A DNA stretch of 64,000 bases from Winogradskyella flava (GTDB lineage: Bacteria; Bacteroidota; Bacteroidia; Flavobacteriales; Flavobacteriaceae). The DNA lies in assembly GCF_014243395.1 (NCBI RefSeq), contig NZ_JACLCP010000002.1, forward strand, positions 124,001 to 188,000, written 5' to 3'. A program made the translations under genes and the position numbers. Below are positions 17,494 through 28,400 of the stretch, piece after piece. The notes beneath the pieces were generated by a model, which had not been told where the DNA came from, did no database searches, and was given only the letters and a program-made list of their open reading frames with translations. Every line of letters starts with the position of its first letter. Within the stretch, counting starts at the first letter, position 1.

Positions 17494-19398
17494 TTAGTTT
17501 TCGTTTAAATAATTAAACTTATACCATTTTTGAAAACAATAGTAGGACCATACCCTGAAGGTGCTATCTTTTTTGCTCTCTAGATGATCTTTTACCAATT
17601 TTGTAATAACATCTACTTTAAAAATTCCTTGACGTTTTAGCAAATCTGGTTGTATATAACTCTCAAGTTCCTTACGCAGGCTCTGTCTTAACCAATCACC
17701 AGTAGGTGAGCCAAACCCGCTTTTGCCTTTTTCTAAAAACTCTTCAGGGAATTGATCTCTAAATGCTTCTTTAAGAATATATTTTTTATTCCAACCTTTC
17801 ATGAGATAATGCTCAGGCAGGGTATTGGTAAACTCCCAGATTGATTTGTTTAAAAATGGTGCTCTACATTCTAAAGAAGTAAGCATACTGGTCCTATCGA
17901 CTTTTGCTAGCATTCCGCCTTCTAAGCTTAATATTTTGTCCACTAATCTAAAGTCTGTCAGTGTTTCAATTTTTTGTTTCCCAAGAACTTCTTTATAATC
18001 TTTAAATAGATCCCCATCGTAGTAATCTGTAAGCATAATTTCAGAAAGTTGGTTGCTCGTGTTGGCTAGAGAAATTATATCCCAATAGAAATCACCTTCG
18101 TAGTTAATAGCGTTTAATAACTTATTAATTTGAAATTTTCTACCACGAGAATCATCTTTATCTATCAGATATTTATTGCTTAATTTCGTAATGGTTCTAT
18201 GAAATGCTTTGGGTATAAGACTAGTATACCTTTTATTCATTTTTCCAATATAGTATTTATTGTAGCCACCAAAAACTTCATCGCCACCATCTCCTGTGAG
18301 TGCCACGGTAACATGCTCTCTGGTTTTTTCAGAGAGTAAGTGAGTGGGTAAGGACGCAGTATCTGAAAATGGTTCATCAAAATTCACTAAAATCTCATGT
18401 ATATTGTGTTTAAGATCATTTTCGTCAATTATAAATTCATGATGATTACTATTTAGCATTTTTGCAACAACTCGAGACTTATCAGTTTCATCATATGAGG
18501 CTTTTTTAAAACCAATAGAAAATGTATCTATTTTTTTATCCGTTGCTTGCGAAAGACAGAGAGATACAATGGAAGAGTCTACACCGCCTGATAGAAATGT
18601 GCCAAGACCAACATCTGCTATAGATCTACTATCTACGCTATTGTAAACAAGTTCTTTGGTTTTTGCTTTTGCATCATCAAAAGAAATGTTTATTGTTTTT
18701 GGTACTGGTTCTTGATTAATCTTATGGATATTATAAGTGTAGGATTTAAAATCGTATTCTATAAAATGATTGGCTTCTAGTTTCTTGATACCATCATAAA
18801 TGGTATAAGGTGCGGGTATATATGTTAATCTGAAGTAAAGGTTTAATCCCTTTTTGGAAATATTTGGTTTGTAATCTATAGTATCAATTATGGATTTTAA
18901 TTCTGAGGCCCATAAAAACTGATTTTCATTTTGAGTATAATACAATGGTTTTTCTCCAAAAAAGTCACGGGCTATAAAAAGTTTATTCACTTTTTTATCG
19001 TAAATACTAAAGCCATACATACCATCTAGCCATTGAAAAGACTCAATACCGTATTTCTCGTAAGCTTTTAGAATAACTTCCGTATCGCTAGATGTATTAA
19101 ATGTAACACCTTCAGATTCTAATCTCGACTTAATTGTTTTATAATTATAGATCTCACCATTAAAAACAATAACTATTTGTCTATCATCTGAGAATATTGG
19201 CTGCTTACCTGAGGACAAATCGATAATCGAAAGACGTCGCATAGCCATACCAACAGAGAATTGCTCATTCTGTTCTGCGAAAACACCATCTTCATCTGGG
19301 CCTCTATGCAGAATGAGGTTATTCATGGCATTTAAAGTAGAAGACATCTTATCTTCACCTATTTTAGTCTTATCTATAAGTCCGTTAATTCCGCACAT
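17494..19398 (-). CDS. asnB: Asparagine synthase, glutamine-hydrolysing (capsule-locus type)
   Basis: A 634-residue AsnB. Residue C2 (MCGING) is the class II glutaminase nucleophile, HRGPDEDG and FNGEIYNY belong to the amidotransferase domain (about 1-210), and the synthetase domain has the ATP pyrophosphatase loop FLSGGVDSS (268-276). Homologues in polysaccharide loci often amidate uronic acids of the polymer or nucleotide sugar rather than aspartate. Since this locus also encodes UDP-GlcA and UDP-GalA synthesis, a uronamide-forming role is plausible but inferred. It lies between two glycosyltransferases with 4-6 bp gaps, so it is co-transcribed with them. Confidence 0.93.
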   Translation of the reverse strand: MCGINGLIDKTKIGEDKMSSTLNAMNNLILHRGPDEDGVFAEQNEQFSVGMAMRRLSIIDLSSGKQPIFSDDRQIVIVFNGEIYNYKTIKSRLESEGVTFNTSSDTEVILKAYEKYGIESFQWLDGMYGFSIYDKKVNKLFIARDFFGEKPLYYTQNENQFLWASELKSIIDTIDYKPNISKKGLNLYFRLTYIPAPYTIYDGIKKLEANHFIEYDFKSYTYNIHKINQEPVPKTINISFDDAKAKTKELVYNSVDSRSIADVGLGTFLSGGVDSSIVSLCLSQATDKKIDTFSIGFKKASYDETDKSRVVAKMLNSNHHEFIIDENDLKHNIHEILVNFDEPFSDTASLPTHLLSEKTREHVTVALTGDGGDEVFGGYNKYYIGKMNKRYTSLIPKAFHRTITKLSNKYLIDKDDSRGRKFQINKLLNAINYEGDFYWDIISLANTSNQLSEIMLTDYYDGDLFKDYKEVLGKQKIETLTDFRLVDKILSLEGGMLAKVDRTSMLTSLECRAPFLNKSIWEFTNTLPEHYLMKGWNKKYILKEAFRDQFPEEFLEKGKSGFGSPTGDWLRQSLRKELESYIQPDLLKRQGIFKVDVITKLVKDHLESKKDSTFRVWSYYCFQKWYKFNYLNEN

Positions 19399-19404
19399 AT
19401 ACTT

Positions 19405-20556
19405 TTAGCTTTTAATAAAATGGTTGAATTTACTATAAATTGTTGTTAACTCATAAGCTTTAGCACGTTCTAAACTCAAACGACTAAAACGTTCCCGCTC
19501 AGAAGGGTTAGTATGATAATAGGCCAGTGCTTTACTTAAACCAACATGATCATCATTATTAACCAAAAGCCCATACTTACCAATATAAAAATCTCCATCC
19601 TTAAGGTCAATTGGTTCATTATCGTTTAAAAGTTCTAAAGGACCAGATAAACAATTAGTCGAAATGCAGGGTAATCCAATCGCCATGGCTTCAATTAAAG
19701 CATTTGGAAAACCTTCCGTAAATGATGACAGAACGAAGCATTCACTATCAATTAGGTAACTATTTACGTTTTTCACCTTTCCTTTTAAAGTAACTTGGTC
19801 TTCCAAATTCAACTTAGTTATTTGCTCTTTCAAAAAAGGAACTAAATCACCATCACCTAAAATTGAAAAATCATATTTAAGCTTAGATTCATTGATAGCC
19901 CTAACCACCATTATCTGATTTTTCCTCTTATTAACAGTGCCAGCTGTTATCAGTTTTAGTTTTGAGCTGTTAGTATTTAATTTTTCTGAAGTTATTGCTT
20001 TGCTTGGCAATTCAATGGGGTTATAAATGACTTCCATGGGTATTTTAATACCAAAGTTTTCTTTTAAGTCGTTATTTATATAAACTGAGTTCGAAAATAG
20101 CTTATCGCATTTATTATATAGAATAGGATAGAAGATTTTTGAAATATAAAACGATAGTTTACTCGTTACATTATCCGAAGGAAATCCTCTTTCACTGATA
20201 ATGGTTTTTACATTTTTATTAAAGCTAGCAATGACACCATTAATAAAGTTTGGAAATGCCAAAAATGAAATAGAAATTTCGATGCTGTGCTTCCTAATAA
20301 ACCTGTGATAGATAAAAATAAAGTATATTAAATCAATAAACTTCTTATAGAATGGCCTATCTGGCGATTTGTCGCTCATCGTAACAACATTTACACCATC
20401 TGGAACTGGAAAATGTAAAACTTTGTGAAATAGCACTAGTGTGACATTATAGTCGTTGCGAAGTTCTTTTAGAAGCAAACTAATTACTTTTTCAGCGCCA
20501 CCACTGGCGAGAGAGATACTAAGAATTGCAATATTTTTTTTCTGATTTGGGGTCAT
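19405..20556 (-). CDS. GT4-family glycosyltransferase
   Basis: A 383-residue GT-B transferase. The N terminus has IAILSISLASGGAEKVISLL, the acceptor-side GGAE motif common in these enzymes. The donor domain contains LITAGTVNKRKNQ and the EX7E motif in FTEGFPNALIEAMAIGLPCI. It adds one sugar of the repeat unit; sugar and linkage are not predictable. The gene follows an unlinked 113-bp gap and leads into asnB with 6 bp between. Confidence 0.92.
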   Translation of the reverse strand: MTPNQKKNIAILSISLASGGAEKVISLLLKELRNDYNVTLVLFHKVLHFPVPDGVNVVTMSDKSPDRPFYKKFIDLIYFIFIYHRFIRKHSIEISISFLAFPNFINGVIASFNKNVKTIISERGFPSDNVTSKLSFYISKIFYPILYNKCDKLFSNSVYINNDLKENFGIKIPMEVIYNPIELPSKAITSEKLNTNSSKLKLITAGTVNKRKNQIMVVRAINESKLKYDFSILGDGDLVPFLKEQITKLNLEDQVTLKGKVKNVNSYLIDSECFVLSSFTEGFPNALIEAMAIGLPCISTNCLSGPLELLNDNEPIDLKDGDFYIGKYGLLVNNDDHVGLSKALAYYHTNPSERERFSRLSLERAKAYELTTIYSKFNHFIKS

Positions 20557-20669
20557 TAAATAAATATCTAGTTGATATTATGCAAATTACGATCAAACAT
20601 AGTGACTATTAATCTTCTACACTTATTTTATCGATAATAGTAGATTTTCTATGTTAAAAAGAAAATTGA

Positions 20670-21749
20670 CTATTTATTTAGTGCGCCTATAAAAAGATTT
20701 TCATATTCTCCTATAATTTTTTCGCTATTAAATTTTTCGCAAACAGTGTCTCTGACGGTTTTTGGGTCCCAATCTTTTTCCTCATTTAGTTTTTCTAATA
20801 ACTCTTGTTCATTTTCTACAATATAACCGTTAATGCCGTTGGTAATGATTTCTTTAGTGCCCCCAGGAGCATTAAATGCAATTACGGGAACACCTACGGA
20901 ACAACTTTCTAACAAAGCATTAGGAAAACCTTCAGAATAAGACCCTTGTAAAAACATATCATGTTTTATTAGCTCATGGTGTACTTTGTCTGTGAATTTT
21001 ATATGATTGACTTTTTCTTCTAAATTCAAGTCATTTATTTTATCGTAAATTTTTTGTTCATATGCACCCGAGCCAATTATTGTAAATTGAAAAGGATAAC
21101 TTAGTTTAGCCAAAACATCCAATAATCGCAATTGCCCCTTAATCTTACTTAATCTTCCTACAGTAATAAATTTTTTAATATTATTGGTATTACTATTCTT
21201 AATCACATCGACCTTAGTGAGTGGGTTATGAATAACCCTAATGTCTGATACATTATAATTATAAGACTCTAAAAAGTCTAATTTCATATCCTCAGATTGG
21301 CATATAATCATATCTAAATTCTGAATGCCGTAAATGAACAATCTAGAATTTAATTTTGGCAGTAAAGTTTTCCGTTTAGCTCTATAGTTTTTGGCTACCT
21401 TATTAATAGTAGCGTGTCTCCCTATAAATTTTATTTTGCCGAAAAAGATTGAAATCAACCCCATAAAAGAATTTAAATGAGAAATCGAGCTCAGAACTAT
21501 ATCAGGCTTCTCTTTTCTAAGAATTTTATAAATTGGTATAATAGAATCGGCAACCCTATTTTTATTTAGATATATTGTGGAAATATTATTCGTTTTATAT
21601 TTAGAATCTTTTTCAAAACCAATAATTATAAGTTTAACCGAAAACCTTTCTTTTGAAATATTTTGAGAAACAAAAGATATTACTCGTTCTGCACCTCCGG
21701 CAAATAGAGTTGGTAAAACAAAGTAAACTTTTATTTTTTCCTTATTCAT
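20670..21749 (-). CDS. GT4-family glycosyltransferase
   Basis: About 359 residues with GT-B architecture. VYFVLPTLFAGGAERVISFV marks the acceptor domain; FITVGRLSKIKGQLRLLDVL and the EX7E-type SEGFPNALLESCSVGVPVIA mark the donor domain. It is similar in layout to the 19.4 kb enzyme but clearly divergent in sequence, so not a recent duplicate. The ATG at 21747-21749 is preferred over the TTG two codons earlier; either start overlaps the end of the upstream TupA-like gene. Confidence 0.92.
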   Translation of the reverse strand: MNKEKIKVYFVLPTLFAGGAERVISFVSQNISKERFSVKLIIIGFEKDSKYKTNNISTIYLNKNRVADSIIPIYKILRKEKPDIVLSSISHLNSFMGLISIFFGKIKFIGRHATINKVAKNYRAKRKTLLPKLNSRLFIYGIQNLDMIICQSEDMKLDFLESYNYNVSDIRVIHNPLTKVDVIKNSNTNNIKKFITVGRLSKIKGQLRLLDVLAKLSYPFQFTIIGSGAYEQKIYDKINDLNLEEKVNHIKFTDKVHHELIKHDMFLQGSYSEGFPNALLESCSVGVPVIAFNAPGGTKEIITNGINGYIVENEQELLEKLNEEKDWDPKTVRDTVCEKFNSEKIIGEYENLFIGALNK

Positions 21750-22686
21750 TCTCAATACCTAATTTTAATAGTTGACCAAACTTAAGATCACATCCAGGAG
21801 TTTTGAACTTCTGGGTACCTGAGTGATGATGAAACGTAATCTCACCGAAATAAATATGCCCTTTTACGGAATAAAAATCAACTCTTGCATAAATAAAATC
21901 TTTCGCTATAGTTTCAGCTAAGCTTTTCATCTTATCAAACAATTCAGGCTTATTTTCTTTCTCTCCATTTTCATATTGCCAAACGCAAGGAATAAAATCC
22001 CAATTGGCGTCATATAAGTTCCTTCTTCGATCACCAAAACGAGCGATATCAACATGAACAAATGCTAATTTCCCATTAAAGCAATGGAATTTATAATCGT
22101 TGGGAATTTCGCCATTTTCTGTTGTTAAAAGTTCTTCTACTATTATTCTAGGCTCAATATTTTTATATTGCCATTCTCTAGTTGAGTAGTAAAAGTTATA
22201 TTTCAAATTGCGTTTAAATTGTTTTTGAACTTGGAGCCAATCAACAGAAGATTTATCTTTAACGATCAAGTAACCTCCACTGTCGTGATTGTTTTTAATA
22301 ATAAAACTAGAATCGGGTAAATTCTCGGGTTTTAAGTCAGATGCATTTTTTGTGTGAAATAGTAGAGGAATTAAATATTCCTTCCCAATTTTTTCTGCTA
22401 TATAAGACCGAACAGTATATTTATCGGCCACAAGAGTATGAAGATCTGTTCTGTCATGTAATTTTAGCCAAGTTATTTTTTCATTTAAGGTTTGAGGATT
22501 GTCAAGATCTATAGAATAACCCATATATCTCTTAAAATACCATTCTATAAATTGCTTGTCCGGTATAAGTTTTAGACCAAATTCATAAATTTTATAGAAA
22601 GGTCTAAGAACATTGTAGCCCACATTAGAATTTCGATATAAATTTGAAATTCTATTTCTTAAGGTTTTTTTGCCTTGATTACTCAT
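21742..22686 (-). CDS. TupA-like ATP-grasp protein of polysaccharide synthesis
   Basis: A 314-residue protein matching the ATP-grasp TupA family found in capsule and teichuronopeptide loci. Visible markers are YFKRYMGYSIDLDNPQTLNE, the core EKITWLKLHDRTDL, ADKYTVRSYIAEKIG and FIIKNNHDSGG, followed by an ATP-grasp-like EELLTTENGEIPNDYKFHCF and the acidic metal site in FIYARVDFYSVKGHIYFGEI. Family members are thought to ligate amino acids or modify the polymer with ATP; the precise reaction here is unknown. It overlaps both neighbours by 8 bp, consistent with tight co-expression. Confidence 0.85.
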   Translation of the reverse strand: MSNQGKKTLRNRISNLYRNSNVGYNVLRPFYKIYEFGLKLIPDKQFIEWYFKRYMGYSIDLDNPQTLNEKITWLKLHDRTDLHTLVADKYTVRSYIAEKIGKEYLIPLLFHTKNASDLKPENLPDSSFIIKNNHDSGGYLIVKDKSSVDWLQVQKQFKRNLKYNFYYSTREWQYKNIEPRIIVEELLTTENGEIPNDYKFHCFNGKLAFVHVDIARFGDRRRNLYDANWDFIPCVWQYENGEKENKPELFDKMKSLAETIAKDFIYARVDFYSVKGHIYFGEITFHHHSGTQKFKTPGCDLKFGQLLKLGIENE

Positions 22687-23260
22687 GCCTTATTAATTTT
22701 GTTATGTCCACACTGCCTATTACTTTAGCAGGTATCCCAGCTATAATTGTATGTTCTTTTTCAAAAGATTTATTCACTACTGCATTTGCCCCAATAGCTG
22801 TATTATTGGGTATTCTAATATTACCAAATATTTTAGCACCTGGTGCTATATATACATTGTCTCCCAATATAGGACCTTGAATTTCACCTCCTGAAGCACC
22901 GATATTGACGCAAGCATGCATTCTACAGTTAGCGCCAATTCTTGATGTGTAATTAATTACAATCGTCCCATAATGCACTATAGAAAGCCCTGGTCCAAAA
23001 ATATTAATAGGAATAGAAAAGTTTAGTTTTACAGAAATCAGTCTATAACGATATCTAAGGTATAGTATATAAAACTTATAAATACCTATATTTTTGCAAT
23101 TAACGTAATACTCTAACTTTCTCATTAATCGCTGAAATTTCCATACTGGATTTGGGAAAAATAAGTTTCTAAGTTTGTTCGAAAAAGTGTTATTGGATAC
23201 CTGTAAAGCGATTCGGTCACGGTTCAAATACTCAATATAATCATTCTTATTCTGTATCAT
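22679..23260 (-). CDS. Left-handed beta-helix acetyltransferase (CysE/WcaF-like)
   Basis: A 193-residue protein with an N-terminal helical region (1-85) and a C-terminal hexapeptide-repeat beta-helix (about 90-185), with segments such as INYTSRIGANCRMHACVNIG, GPILGDNVYIAPGAKIFGNI and NTAIGANAVVNKSF. The terminal AGIPAKVIG is typical of serine O-acetyltransferase-like and polysaccharide acetyltransferases. In this context it likely O- or N-acetylates a sugar. It is also the only candidate in the window for the missing PglD step of a diNAcBac-type pathway. Confidence 0.85.
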   Translation of the reverse strand: MIQNKNDYIEYLNRDRIALQVSNNTFSNKLRNLFFPNPVWKFQRLMRKLEYYVNCKNIGIYKFYILYLRYRYRLISVKLNFSIPINIFGPGLSIVHYGTIVINYTSRIGANCRMHACVNIGASGGEIQGPILGDNVYIAPGAKIFGNIRIPNNTAIGANAVVNKSFEKEHTIIAGIPAKVIGSVDITKLIRHE

Positions 23261-23312
23261 TTATTTGCTCATTTTGAGATGTCATTAATCTAAATTGACT
23301 TAGAAATTAAAA

Positions 23313-24860
23313 CTAGTTTAAATTAAAGGTCTTTTTCAATAAGGTTTTTACACGTGTCCAAAATATTCTAAAACTTTTATTAAAAATGTATAACAGTGTT
23401 CCATATATGAAAATTATTAACAAACTTACTTTAATGCTGTATAAAACCCAATTTATAAAACTCATATGATAATTGTTGGATAAAAAATGATCAACGCAAA
23501 AATTAATCAGTAAACATGATAATGCGAAGCTCAATAATATTGGAGTTAATCCTTTCCAATAAATAAACACACTTTTTTCAAAGCCATGTTTAAATAAGTA
23601 ATAAGGTTTCCATATAATTCCAATAATAAAAAGACTACTTACGGTCCCAGCGACAATACCTGGGATGCCGAATAAGCTTCCAAGAATTAAAGAAACCAGC
23701 AAGTTTATTATGGCCTCTGAGACTGCAGCCCAAATATCAGCATAAAGGCCATATGCATTCTTAAAACGATTTATGGTCGCTGTAACTTGCATCATAAAGA
23801 AATTAGAAATAAATAAAATAAGTATGATTCTAGAAAGAACATATTCTTCACCCAACCATAATAATATTAGATGGTCCATGGTATAATATAATGCTAAGCT
23901 AAAAAACCCAGCAATAAAAAATTGTATTGAAACCAATTCCCAAAACACTTTGTTTACATTGTCCTTATCATCTTCAGCAATTAGATTTCCAACAGCAGAG
24001 CCAGTACCCGCGAATGCCATCATAATTAGGCTATTCAATTTAGAAAAGACTAAAAAATAATTCCCAAAAAGTGCGACACTTTGTAGGTTTATTAAGGCAA
24101 ATATCAAAATATTATCGGTACCACTTTTAAGAAATTGACTTATTTTATGAAAGAACACCTGTTTTACTTTTTTTATGACTTCAGGATACTCTTTAACTAC
24201 CGATGATTTATCTTCAAAGTTTATAATTAACCAAGGATAAGTAGATTTAATTTTCTGACGAAGAATTATACTATAACCAATACTAAAAATGAGTTCAAGA
24301 ATAATATATAGATAGAAATTTTTGTAATACAGAACTACTATTACTTGCAGTATAACTCTGGTAATATGAAAGCTCTGAAAGTATTTTTGAATGATATAAC
24401 CTTTCTGATCAGCTCCAAACAAACTACTATGGTAATTCACGAAATATGCTAAAAGAGTCGATATAAGTAGTGCGTAAAACACAAAATAAATCAACACCAA
24501 TGAAAATTCAGTTTTAGCGAAAATCAATGGAAAGAAAAGTGATATTATTATCCCAACCATTAATATGGCAAGGCCAATTTTCTTATATAAGACCCCTAAA
24601 AGGGCAATAATCCTGTTTATTTCTGTATGATTTTTATCAAAAATAGGCTTGTAAAGCGTAAAACCTATCGCCGTACCGATGCCTAGTTCAGCTAAATTTA
24701 GAAAGCCTAAAATACTTCGCAAAGTAGATTCCAAACCGATGAAAGAATCACCAAGCTCATCCAAAAATATCTTTCTCGAAAAGAATTGAAGAAATATTGA
24801 AATGGTGAAAAAAAACACACCAACTTTCGCATTCTTTAAAGATTTGGAGACTCTAGACAT
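23313..24860 (-). CDS. Wzx-type polysaccharide repeat-unit flippase
   Basis: A 515-residue protein with roughly 12-14 membrane helices and the layout of the PST/MATE-like oligosaccharide flippases (polysaccharide_synt family). Short charged loops such as KIKSTYPWL and KSSVVKEYPEVIKKVKQVFF separate hydrophobic blocks. It would flip the undecaprenyl-linked repeat unit to the periplasm for polymerisation. It is the first gene of the minus-strand run that continues down to 16.4 kb, with a 615-bp gap before it. Confidence 0.88.
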   Translation of the reverse strand: MSRVSKSLKNAKVGVFFFTISIFLQFFSRKIFLDELGDSFIGLESTLRSILGFLNLAELGIGTAIGFTLYKPIFDKNHTEINRIIALLGVLYKKIGLAILMVGIIISLFFPLIFAKTEFSLVLIYFVFYALLISTLLAYFVNYHSSLFGADQKGYIIQKYFQSFHITRVILQVIVVLYYKNFYLYIILELIFSIGYSIILRQKIKSTYPWLIINFEDKSSVVKEYPEVIKKVKQVFFHKISQFLKSGTDNILIFALINLQSVALFGNYFLVFSKLNSLIMMAFAGTGSAVGNLIAEDDKDNVNKVFWELVSIQFFIAGFFSLALYYTMDHLILLWLGEEYVLSRIILILFISNFFMMQVTATINRFKNAYGLYADIWAAVSEAIINLLVSLILGSLFGIPGIVAGTVSSLFIIGIIWKPYYLFKHGFEKSVFIYWKGLTPILLSFALSCLLINFCVDHFLSNNYHMSFINWVLYSIKVSLLIIFIYGTLLYIFNKSFRIFWTRVKTLLKKTFNLN

Positions 24861-25475
24861 TTATACATTTTTAGCAATTAGAAATCGAAATAAATATTCA
24901 ATTAATACTATTATCTGTTCAAAATTTAAACTTTTCCGATTACTTTGATGACGTAGGTTAGCCATAAATAAATTTGAACTAATATTAAACTGAATTTGTT
25001 TTAAATGAATTGCTTGTCAAATTAAAAGCAAATATGATAAAATGAAAACCATAATCATTAATTTTTATGTTAATGTGCTTTAAAAAACGTCCAAGTTGCA
25101 TATTGCCATCCTCAATGTCTTTATTATATGAGCTGTTTTTCTTCTTTTTTATGGATAACTCATATCCTGGTAATATTAATATGCTTGTGTTGGGTTCTCA
25201 ACATTTATAATACAGTAATTATCTTATACAGAAAAGAGGTTTAGTTGGCTAAATTGATGTAGGAAAAAGATGTGTAATGTTAAATGTTGATTTTTGAAGT
25301 CTAAGAGGGGTGCTTTGAACGTACAAATATGTGTTTAGTGGATATAAAAATTCATATGGTTCGAATATTCTTACAAAAATAAGTTTTTAGTCGAATTTTA
25401 TTGTTTTTAGACCTAAATATCATTTTAGAATATATAAATTGCTTTACCCCTAATTCCTAATTCTTAAAAAAGAAA
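24861..25475. other. Gene-free AT-rich gap between wzx and the lyase gene
   Basis: A 615-bp divergent intergenic region, unusually long for this genome. I see no ORF with coding character, no IS end and no clear TAnnTTTG box. It must contain promoters for wzx (minus) and the T9SS lyase gene (plus). Confidence 0.5.
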
Positions 25476-28400
25476 ATGAATTTTTTGAAAAACCTGCTTA
25501 TTTGTAATAAAACTTACTATACTTTTTTTATACTTCTTTTACACTTATCAATAAGTAATTTATATGCGCAACAATTGGCGTTTCCAAGCGCAATGGGTGC
25601 TGGAGCTTATTCTACAGGTGGTCGTGGAGGCGAGGTTGTGCACGTCACCAACTTAAATGACAATGGCGTGGGTTCATTAAGATGGGCCTTAACTGATCCT
25701 TCAAACAGGGGTAATAGTAGAACAATTGTTTTTGATGTTAGTGGTATTATTAATCTGGATAGCGATATAAGATTAAGTAATAATGGTAATCAAGGAGCTT
25801 ATGCCCATGGTATTACCATTGCAGGCCAAACAGCTCCGCAAGGTAATATTACTATTACTGGAGGTAAAATATTTTTTATAGGTATAGACGACGTTGTAAT
25901 TAGGTATATTAAATTTAGGTCAACAACAAATGTAAGTGGCTGCTTACAGTCACAAGGTGGTGACAATGTAATATTTGACCATTTAACAGGTAGCCATGTT
26001 GAAGCTGCAGAAGTTACATTTAGTATGGTGTCAAATAATGCGGCTGAAGAAGGATTTACAACAGGAAAAACAATACAAAATTGTTTGATACATGATTCTG
26101 GTTTAGGGCTCATTTTAGGAGACACTTCACCACCTAATGATACACATAATGAAGAACATACCATTATAAATAACGTTTTTGTAAATGTAGGGCATAGGAT
26201 TCCTGGTAAGATTGGAGGTGCAGTTAGAATGGATATTATTAATAATGTTGCGCATAATTGGTTTGCGCGTCTAATTAGATTAGATGACTGGTCTTATACC
26301 CTTAATCATGTTGGCAATTATTACAGTAAAGGTGGTAGGGGTAATGAAAAAACAAATCTGGCTTATTACGGAACTAGAAACGGCAAAATATATGAGAGCG
26401 ATATCTACATGGACCCTACTGCAAATCACCCGGAATGGACAGATTTTAGCCAACCAAGAACAGATCTCTTGCCTGCATCAAGTTTTGTAAGTACACCTTT
26501 TAATTATAACAATGCAAGTACATTAAATATAAAATCCTCTAGTGATTTAAAAACGGAAGTAGTTCCTTTTGTCGGTGCATATAAATATATTAACGATAAT
26601 GGTGCGGCTGTAGAAGATAGAGACGTTCTAGACGCTTCAGCTATTAATAAAGCTATTACAGAATTTAATGGAGATACTTCTCAAGATATTACTTATAGTA
26701 TTACTTTAGGTGAGATCCCGACCGCAAACAATACTAGACCAGCTAATTTTTATCAATCAAACCCTCATATACCAGAAACTTATTTGGTTTCAAGAAGTAT
26801 TATGGGTGATGCTACTATTCATAATGAAGTTCAACCATCAGGTTATACTTTATTAGAAGAATATTTAAACCAAGTTGATTCAGCCATACCATCAGTTGAA
26901 GTATCTGGAGTTGAAGTAACACCTGAAACAGCTGAAATTACAATTCCTGAAACAATTACATTGGCATCCACCATATCGCCTGGTAACGCCACAAACCAAT
27001 CAGGTGTATGGGCAAGTAGCGACGAATCTATCGCAATTGTTGATGCTAATGGTATTGTTACACCAGTTGCTGAAGGTGTTGTAATTATAACTTTTACAAC
27101 AAATGATGGTGGCTATTCTGATACCTCAGAGATAACGGTTTTTCCGGAGGCGTTCGAAGCGAACGCAGGACCGGATCAATCTATATGCCAAGGGGAGTCC
27201 GCTATTCTCTCCGCATCTGGTGGGATCAACTATTTATGGGACAACGGTGAAACTACTGCGTCAATAGAAGTTAGTCCTTCAGACACTACGACTTATACAG
27301 TAATTGTCTCGGATGATTCAGGCAATAGTGATTCTGATAGTGTTACTATTTCGGTAAATCCTATTCCAACAGCAAATGCTGGTGAAGATCAAACAATTTG
27401 TGAAGGTGAAACAATTACATTAACAGCAAGTGGTGGTGATAACTACCTGTGGAATACGGGAGAAACTACGGCGTCAATAGATGTTAGCCCAACTTCTGAC
27501 ACTGATTATATAGTTGAAGTTGTTTCAAATAATTGCTCAAGTACAGATGATGTTACAGTAACTGTAACTCAAGCGCCTGACCTCGTTGTAAGTGCGAATA
27601 TAGCTATATTAGAAGGCAGTTCAACGACGTTAACAGTTAGCGGAAGTGACAATTACCTTTGGAGTACTTCAGAAACTACTACAACTATAGATGTTACACC
27701 GTCTGAGACAACGACATATACGGTATCTTCTACGAATATAAATGGATGTACAACTACTGAAAGTATCACTGTAACAGTAGTACCAGAAGTAATTGCGGAA
27801 GCAGGAGATGATGTTACTATTTGTCAAGGAGAGAACACTTCTTTAGTTGCCACCGGTGGATTGAATTATGTCTGGAATACAGGTGATACGTCTGCGGAAA
27901 TTCTAGTCAGCCCAAATGTAACAACCACATATACAGTTACAGTAGAAGATGCTTTTGGTTTTTCTGATACTGATGCCGTAACTGTCACTGTAGAGGAAGC
28001 GCCAAATATTTCAGCTGGAGACGATGTATATGTTATGATAGGTAATTCAATAACTATTAATGCAATCGGTGGAGCTGATTCCTATAGCTGGAATACAGGG
28101 GAAACAACGGCATCAATAACAATTAGTCCAAACATTACAACAGTCTATACAGTAACTGGTTTTTCAATTAATGGGTGTCAAAGTTCTGACGAAGTGATTG
28201 TTAATGTAGTTGAAGAGTTAAATGCGAATGCAGGTGATGACGTTTCTATTTGTACTGGTCAGAGTATAACTCTAAATGCTAGTGGTGGTGTAAGTTATGA
28301 GTGGAATACAGGATATATAGGGCCAACACCTACATTTAGTCCAACAGAAACTACCACATATACCGTAACCGTGGGTGACGGCTTTGGAAATTTTGATACA

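Noticed and set aside
25799..26164. 121-codon minus-strand frame inside the lyase gene
   Set aside because: Antisense to the beta-helix domain; its composition mirrors the repeat-rich coding strand.
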